A stretch of DNA of 64,000 nucleotides from Methylocystis echinoides (GTDB lineage Bacteria; Pseudomonadota; Alphaproteobacteria; Rhizobiales; Beijerinckiaceae), in contig NZ_BSEC01000001.1 of the NCBI RefSeq assembly GCF_027923385.1, positions 3,446,001-3,510,000 on the forward strand. Direction: 5' to 3'. Positions within the stretch are counted from its first letter, which is position 1, and every line of letters starts with the position of its first letter. The translations under genes were made by a program, and so were the position numbers. The notes under the pieces are model-generated. The model worked only from the letters and a program-made list of their open reading frames with translations. It had not been told where the DNA came from and made no database searches. Positions 58,848-64,000 of the stretch are shown here, one piece after another.

Positions 58848-60149
58848 ATGAACCTTCACGCTCCTGAGGGCATGACGCCCTTTTACCCACAGGTCGCCAA
58901 TCATATCGAGGACGATCCCACGCCCAAGGATCAGGCCATTTATGTCCCTTCCGTTTCGCCGGGCTTTGCCGTTGATGTCTATGCAGGTCAGTGGAAACGC
59001 CCTCTCCCACAGGGTGTATCTGCCGAGGACCTGAATTTCCTCAAACCAGACAACGGGCTCTTTCGTATCAGCCACGCCATGAGTTCGGCGGGTCAAGCTC
59101 TAAACCAAACAAAGCCGTGCATTATCTCTCAAAGGGACTGGACCAAGACAATCATCATTGGCGATAGCGGAGGCTATCAGATTGCGTCAGGCCGGCTCAG
59201 GATTTCCGGGGATCGAGACCGCCACAAGATCCTTAACTGGCTCGAACGGACAGCAGACATTTCGATGACGCTCGATGTTCCAACGGGTCCGTGCCAAAAA
59301 CCAGGATACGCATTCAAAAATACGAAAGATTGCCTAGCAACAACGCTTGATCATCTGGATTTCTTTCAAAAGTACCGTACACCGGGAAAAATCCGGTTCC
59401 TGAATGTCTTGCAGGGAAACACCCAAAAGGAAGCGGATGCCTGGTATGACGCCGTAAAAATTTATGACTTCGAAGGATGGGCGTTTGCTGGCGTCCTACG
59501 GCACAATTTTTCTTGTCTCTGTCGGCGCATCATCGTCATGGCCGCTGAAGGTCAGCTTCAGAACAAGACATGGATACATGTACTCGGGACCAATGAACTC
59601 GAAACTGCTGTTCTGCTGACCGCCCTTCAGCGTTCCATAAATCGCCATATCAATCCCGATCTGCGAATTAGCTACGACACTTCAAGCCCATTTCGCTTGC
59701 TCACGTGGAAGACCATCTATTCCCACCCAAATTTCTCAGCGACCCGCATGTCCATGGCGACGGACACGATACCTACTGGCCACGAGCTAATTGGTAGTCC
59801 CATCCGATTTCCATGGCCGAGCCCACTTGGTGACCGCATGACACTTGGGGACATCGTCATCAAACCGGGCTCAAATGGGCTTTATCAGGACAATCAGAGT
59901 TATCACATGCTCGTTCACCACAATCTTGCCAGCCTTTGCTACGCTGTGGCGATGGCGAACCGTGTTTATGACAGCGAGTCTATCCAGCACAAACATACCT
60001 TGGCGACCACGGCAGGAGATGCGGTCGAAGAAATCGAGAAAGTGATTGCCTCGGGCTCAATGACCGCTCTTGCCAAAGCAAGCCGCGTATTTCAATCGCT
60101 GCGCCACGGCATTGCGCCGACGGCAGATGACGAAGAACGTGATTTTTGA
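58848..60149 (+). CDS. TGT-fold transglycosylase, DpdA-like (putative 7-deazaguanine DNA modification)
   Basis: The 433-residue protein has the tRNA-guanine transglycosylase active-site pattern: DSGGYQ at 106-111, TLDVPTG near 141, NVLQG at 186-190, GWAFAGV at 210-216, and YDTSSPFR at 276-283 with Asp277 as the likely nucleophile. The tRNA-TGT zinc site CxCxxC is missing, though a HHN resembling the zinc His remains near residue 357. This pattern fits DpdA, which inserts preQ0-type bases in DNA in the Dpd system and in some phages. No queuosine or other dpd genes are visible nearby. It probably formed an operon with the interrupted 602-residue gene. The DNA role is inferred. Confidence 0.68.
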   Translation: MNLHAPEGMTPFYPQVANHIEDDPTPKDQAIYVPSVSPGFAVDVYAGQWKRPLPQGVSAEDLNFLKPDNGLFRISHAMSSAGQALNQTKPCIISQRDWTKTIIIGDSGGYQIASGRLRISGDRDRHKILNWLERTADISMTLDVPTGPCQKPGYAFKNTKDCLATTLDHLDFFQKYRTPGKIRFLNVLQGNTQKEADAWYDAVKIYDFEGWAFAGVLRHNFSCLCRRIIVMAAEGQLQNKTWIHVLGTNELETAVLLTALQRSINRHINPDLRISYDTSSPFRLLTWKTIYSHPNFSATRMSMATDTIPTGHELIGSPIRFPWPSPLGDRMTLGDIVIKPGSNGLYQDNQSYHMLVHHNLASLCYAVAMANRVYDSESIQHKHTLATTAGDAVEEIEKVIASGSMTALAKASRVFQSLRHGIAPTADDEERDF

Positions 60150-60200
60150 GCGGTCGGTAGGGCATGGGTGCGCATCACATGATTAGCCGCTACTCATGCC

Positions 60201-61403
60201 CTACATCTTTCTCGTAGCCAGAGCGAGCGCAACGGATTTTGGATCGTAAACGTAATCGATGATCGTTCCCTCTTTAATTTTCTCAACAGCCTCATCAATG
60301 ATGAAGCGCGGCACCATGAACCACTCTTGCGGCACTACGGGCCTACCGAACCTGTCTTTAATCTCGATTTTAAGCTGAGCAGCTCCAAAGACCCTATGCA
60401 GAACGGTCTCAAGCTTGGTACGGTTCACGTTGAAAAGTTTGTAGGTCGCAACAACCTCAACATCAGCCATGAGAAATGTCGGCTGTAGTCGTGCCCCCGC
60501 GATGCGTTGTTCGACACTTAGATTTGTAACACCAATTTTGTGAACAAGATCACGGTTCGCTGCGACGAGCGGATGGTCCGATTTGCTGCGCAGGACATAA
60601 ATTGTGCCACTGGCTTGATCATCCTCTTCTTGCTGACCAGAGAAGAGCGGTCCAGCGCTAGGATCAGTGATTCGCCGGCTCGTCTTATCTCCATTTAATG
60701 CTCGCTGGAGAGAGCGCATGAGCATGCCGCTCTGTGTCCCATTGTCAAAAACAACCCGAAGCCGGGCATCCGTGCGTCCTTGCGGGGTAGTGAAGATTTC
60801 TCCTACCTCTACGACATACGCCTTTTGCCCGCCTAGAATGAACCAGCTGCCCGGTCGGATTTCAGCTTTCAGCTCAAACGGGCGAGTCTGACGTATCCCG
60901 GCGCTCAGTTCTTCCTGCATTTTCTTGAACAGCGGCTTGAACTGATCGAAATCAGGACATTTCTCACGGTTGGCGATTTCCTCGGCTTCCCGACGCTCGG
61001 TAGCCGATCGTACATGTCGAAGCTCGGATATTTCTGACGAGCCGTCACCCTCAACCCCCAGCTCGGCCAACAGAGCATCATCGTCAAGCTCTTCGGATGC
61101 AGGGGGCGAAGACTGCGCTCCTACCCCGGAAAGCAGGCCTTGATGGTCGAGAGGCGTCAGTAGGTCTCGGCAGTCTTGCTGCTCGCGCAGGCGATCAAGC
61201 CGTACGGCATAGAGCCGTTCAAAGATATCGCGGCCTTCCCCATGTTGCGGGACCCGACCATGCTTCTCATAGAAACGCTGAACTTCCTCGAACCCGGCAA
61301 TGATCCGTTCTTCTCGCGGCGTACGGCTGCCTTCACGCTTGGTTTCAGCTTCAACACCAAGCTCTTCAAGGAGGGCATCGTCCTCATCGGTAAATTTAGC
61401 CAC
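60201..61403 (-). CDS. GIY-YIG-like (T5orf172-type) protein
   Basis: The 400-residue protein carries a GIY-YIG-like motif near 270-295 (GTIYVLRS followed by VHKIGVTN) and downstream AGARLQPTFLMADVEVVATYKL and KLETVLHRVFG, as in T5orf172/Mug113 nuclease-like domains. The N-terminal half is helical with an ALLEELGVEAE-type repeat. It starts at a GTG overlapping the stop of the helicase stump by 8 nt (GTGGCTAA), so the two were translationally coupled. It is convergent with the TGT-fold gene. Catalytic competence is uncertain. Confidence 0.78.
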   Translation of the reverse strand: MAKFTDEDDALLEELGVEAETKREGSRTPREERIIAGFEEVQRFYEKHGRVPQHGEGRDIFERLYAVRLDRLREQQDCRDLLTPLDHQGLLSGVGAQSSPPASEELDDDALLAELGVEGDGSSEISELRHVRSATERREAEEIANREKCPDFDQFKPLFKKMQEELSAGIRQTRPFELKAEIRPGSWFILGGQKAYVVEVGEIFTTPQGRTDARLRVVFDNGTQSGMLMRSLQRALNGDKTSRRITDPSAGPLFSGQQEEDDQASGTIYVLRSKSDHPLVAANRDLVHKIGVTNLSVEQRIAGARLQPTFLMADVEVVATYKLFNVNRTKLETVLHRVFGAAQLKIEIKDRFGRPVVPQEWFMVPRFIIDEAVEKIKEGTIIDYVYDPKSVALALATRKM

Positions 61404-61921
61404 GAGCGGCCTCCGCCTTCATGCGGGCGAGGAATGCGACGCCCTCGGCCATCTTCCGCTCCCAAGCATCCGCAGACGTGATTGAGGGTAAACGGCCACG
61501 TTCCTGTTTGAATTTGAGGGCTCGCTTGGCTAGCTCGCGAGCTTCTTCAATCGATAACTTAACCTTTTTGGCGTTGATGGCCGCCTGTACTTCCTTGAGG
61601 CTTTCCTCGCTCATGGTCTTGGCAAGGATGGCATAGGCTTCCCCGAACGGATTGATCCGGTCGATCAGGTCAATGTCCAAATCCCGAACATCCATCGCGT
61701 ATTTTCGGACGCCGTCGATAAACGCAGTATTGGCAGTCTGCTCGTCACTGGACACACCCGTTGCTGCGGCTTCCTTAGCTTTCTGGGTCAGATTAAGGGC
61801 TGCGATAGCATGCTGCCGCACGGCCTCCTGATCTTCGTCATCGAGGCTCGGATATCGATCCTTGATGATCTTGCCCATGCGAACCTGAGTCAGCTCTTCA
61901 GGGACAAGCTCCGGATCAAAG
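61396..61921 (-). pseudogene. C-terminal stump of a probable DEAD/DEAH helicase
   Basis: Only ~175 C-terminal residues remain; the 5' part is cut off by IS66. The remnant (FDPELVPEELTQVRMGKIIK, DRINPFGEAYAILAKTM, LAKRALKFKQERGRLPSI) matches the tail seen in a family of island DEAD/DEAH helicases that travel with GIY-YIG genes; this match is from memory, not computed. No helicase motif lies in the remaining sequence. An apparent start in the IS is an artefact of the insertion. Confidence 0.6.
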
Positions 61922-62157
61922 GTAAGCGGTGCGACTGGGACACGTCGATCGGTTGTGGATGGCGTTACCTGTACAGTTGACCTGGGATGAGAGGAGTGGC
62001 GTTGTGCCTCATGAGGAGCGCCGCCGATGATGATCGAGGGTAAGCGGTGCGACTGGGACACGTCGATCGGTTGTGGATGGCGTTACCTGTACAGTTGACC
62101 TGGGATGAGAGGAGTGGCGTTGTGCCTCATGAGGAGCGCCGCCGATGATGATCGAGG
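61922..62157. repeat. 118-bp tandem duplication of an IS66 end
   Basis: Bases 61922-62039 and 62040-62157 are identical and both begin with the IS66 end GTAAGCGGTGCGACTGGG. The 8 bp before the second copy are GATCGAGG, the same 8 bp found at the end of each unit. This is best explained by one IS66 copy inserting 118 bp inside another identical one. Confidence 0.9.
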
Positions 62158-62583
62158 ACCAGCTTCGCGAGCGACTAAAGAAAGTCGAAGCGCTGTATTT
62201 TGGCTCGACGAGCGCGAGCGAGCGCGAGGCGGCCGGCGCAGCGGCCGATCGGTTGAGGGCAAAGCTCGATGAGGCGGCGCGCAGCGATCCTCCCGTCGAG
62301 ATGAAGTTCACCCTGCCCGGACGAATGGTCGGTGCGTTTGTTCGTCGCTCTGTGCCGACGCTACGGCGTGCGTCCCTTCCGCTATCCGCGGCAACGCCGC
62401 ACAACGATCATGGTGAGAGCGCCGCGGCGCTTTTTCGACACCGTCGTATGGCGGCAATTTTCCGACCTGCACACGGACCTTTGGATCTATTTCGAGCAGA
62501 CGACGGAGCGGCTGATCAAAGAGTCAATCTGCTCGGACACGCGGGACGCGGAAACGGCGAGCGAGCCGAACCTGTTGCGTTGA
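62145..62583 (+). pseudogene. IS66-associated passenger gene with a frameshift
   Basis: From ATG 62145 (after GAGGAG) the frame reads MIEDQLRERLKKVEALYFGST and, after position ~62318, continues only in another frame (EWSVRLFVALCRRYGVRPFRYPRQRR, in two parts). A single extra G in CCCGG explains the break. Without it the protein would be about 145 residues with an N-terminal coiled coil and a basic core. Similar small ORFs accompany IS66-like elements; function unknown. A sequencing error could give the same result. Confidence 0.65.
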
Positions 62584-62590
62584 CGGCGGA

Positions 62591-64000
62591 TCAAGCCGCC
62601 GATTTGCCTTGTTCACGCGCAGCTTTCCAGTTCCACGCCAGAAGCTCGGCGAGTTGGTTGTTGGTCGTCGCGCCGGAGACCATGCGCTCCAGCACATCTG
62701 CGAGCCACGTCTCCGGATCGACGCCATTGAGCTTCGCCGTCTGAATCAGCGAAGAGAGGATCGCCCATGTTTCTGCGCCGCCATTGTCGCCGGCGAAAAG
62801 TGAGTTGCGTTTGCCGATGGCGATCGAGCGAATAGGGCGCTCAACGATGTTGGTGTCCGGCTCGATGCGGCCGTCACCGAGAAAGCGCGTCAGTCCGCTC
62901 CAATGAGCGAGCGTGTAGTTGATCGCCTTGGTCAGCGGCGAGATTTGCGACAGTCCATCGCGCACGACGACCAAGCGGGCGTGTAGCGCCTCCATGATCG
63001 GCTTTGTCTCCACGTGCCGGATAGCGTGCCGCTCGTCGGCGCTTTTGCCGCGAATGCGCTTCTCGATCGCATAGACCATTGCGATCGTCTCGATGACCTC
63101 TTTGGCGAATGGCGAGTTCGTCGTCTTGAACACCGCGACGAACTTGCGACGTGCGTGAGTGAGGCAGAAGGCGAGCGTGATGCGGCTCTCGGCGCGCTCG
63201 TCTTTAACCAGAGCCTTGTAGGCGGCGTAGCCGTCAACCTGCAAGATCCCTGTAAAGCCGGAAAGCTGCGATGCGATCTCCTTCTTGCTGCGGCCTCCAG
63301 CGAACACATAGGCGACGGCAGGCGGAGCAGGTCCCGCCCACGGGCGGTCGTCGGTCGCATGCGCCCAGAACTGTCGGAGCTTCACATGCCCGGGCGCCAG
63401 CACAGGCATCGGCGTCTCGTCGCAGAAGAGCCGCGGACAGCGATGCATCACCGCCAATTGCAGATCATAGAGCCCCTTCAGCATCCAGGCCGTCCGCTTC
63501 ATCCAGCGCGCCAGCGTCTGCCGATCGACGACGGCGCCCTGGCCGGCAAGGATGGCGGTCTGACGGTAGAGGGTCGACAACCAGCCGTATTTGGCGACGG
63601 CAATATGGGCGACGAGCGCCGTCGAGACCATGCCGCCTTCGATCAATTGCGCCGGCGCTGGCGCCTGCACGACTGCGCTTTCACAAGCCCGGCACGCATA
63701 TTTGGGCCGAATCGTGCGCAAGACACGCAGCACGGCCGGAACGCGGTCGAGCGCCTCGCTCACATCCTCTCCGATGCGATGCATTTTTCCTTTGCAGCAG
63801 GGACACAGCGTCGTCGCCGGCTCGATCACGCGCTCGCAGCGGGGAAGATGCTCGGGCAGCTTCCCAATGTTGCGCTCGGCCTTTTTGCGTGGTGTGTTTC
63901 TGGCTGGCTCGCCTGGCGGAACGTCGTCGTTCCCCGCCGCCGTCTTCCGCGTCTCCTCGGCGCGATCATCCAAAAGGTCGAGCGCGAGTTGCTCTGAGCC
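62591..64000 (-). CDS. tnpC: IS66 transposase TnpC, truncated by window edge
   Basis: At least 469 codons are open to the window edge. The protein shows CPCCKGKMHRIGEDVSEALDRV, CRACESAVV, FCDETPMPVL, LQVDGYAAYKALV and the NIVERPIRSIAIGKRNSLF block, the DDE framework of IS66 TnpC. It is clearly different from the copy at 44936. Its 5' end is outside the window. Confidence 0.92.
   Translation of the reverse strand, partial: GSEQLALDLLDDRAEETRKTAAGNDDVPPGEPARNTPRKKAERNIGKLPEHLPRCERVIEPATTLCPCCKGKMHRIGEDVSEALDRVPAVLRVLRTIRPKYACRACESAVVQAPAPAQLIEGGMVSTALVAHIAVAKYGWLSTLYRQTAILAGQGAVVDRQTLARWMKRTAWMLKGLYDLQLAVMHRCPRLFCDETPMPVLAPGHVKLRQFWAHATDDRPWAGPAPPAVAYVFAGGRSKKEIASQLSGFTGILQVDGYAAYKALVKDERAESRITLAFCLTHARRKFVAVFKTTNSPFAKEVIETIAMVYAIEKRIRGKSADERHAIRHVETKPIMEALHARLVVVRDGLSQISPLTKAINYTLAHWSGLTRFLGDGRIEPDTNIVERPIRSIAIGKRNSLFAGDNGGAETWAILSSLIQTAKLNGVDPETWLADVLERMVSGATTNNQLAELLAWNWKAAREQGKSAA

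Larger units (their letters stand above)
61922..64000 (-). mobile_element. second IS66-type element, nested and cut by the window edge
   Basis: The left end (GTAAGCGGTG) is at 61922 and again at 62040. The element carries a minus-strand tnpC and a plus-strand passenger gene. It differs in sequence from the first IS66. The right end is outside the window. It truncates the helicase gene. Confidence 0.85.

Noticed and set aside
43354..64000. A tRNA attachment site or CRISPR array for the island
   Set aside because: No tRNA-like cloverleaf, T-loop consensus or regularly spaced repeats could be found by eye; the 118-bp tandem repeat is an IS end.

Overview
The window looks like chromosome from a high-GC alphaproteobacterium, most likely Rhizobiales/Hyphomicrobiales and possibly a Methylocystis/Methylosinus-like methylotroph. 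The first 43 kb carry typical alphaproteobacterial housekeeping genes: a DUF1476 ATPase zeta subunit, purC and purSQ, aroC, holA-lptE-leuS, pgm, xseB, rpsA and rpsD. The genus is inference; no rRNA or tRNA gene is present to confirm it.

Bases 1-43,400 are mostly single-copy core genes in short, alternating operons. Notable items are a ribB with a degenerate GTP cyclohydrolase II half, a XerC-type recombinase coupled to a nucleotidyltransferase, and a histone-deacetylase-fold protein with an export signal. Two lower-GC genes (10.2-11.2 kb and 17.5-19.9 kb) encode Pro/Gln-rich proteins of unknown function. At 35.7-38.2 kb lies a four-gene MNIO (DUF692) RiPP operon of the bufferin/methanobactin-enzyme type. 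It encodes two secreted precursor-like peptides, one with nine Cys and nine His in its mature part, followed by the DUF692 enzyme and its DUF2063 partner. It probably makes modified metal-binding (copper) peptides.

Bases 43,400-64,000, after the rpsD terminator, form an accessory island with lower and variable GC. In order it holds: an AIPR-type phage-resistance gene cut in two by an IS66 element with an exact 8-bp target duplication; two tyrosine recombinases; a minimal mercury locus (merR, a MerR-type operator, merT and a GDCCVxC protein, with no merA or merP); a secreted Ntn-hydrolase; an HUH-like replication protein; and a membrane protein. Then come a 602-codon gene cut by an IS630 element, a tRNA-guanine-transglycosylase-fold protein resembling DpdA (7-deazaguanine DNA modification), and a GIY-YIG protein translationally coupled to the C-terminal stump of a probable helicase. 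The helicase is truncated by a second, self-nested IS66 element that runs off the right edge.

The most unusual parts are the TGT-fold gene with its unknown partner and the adjacent helicase/GIY-YIG pair, which may be an undescribed DNA-modification or defence module now decayed by insertion sequences, and the bufferin-like RiPP operon. Both interrupted genes can be rebuilt in frame by removing the IS and one target-site copy, which indicates recent inactivation.
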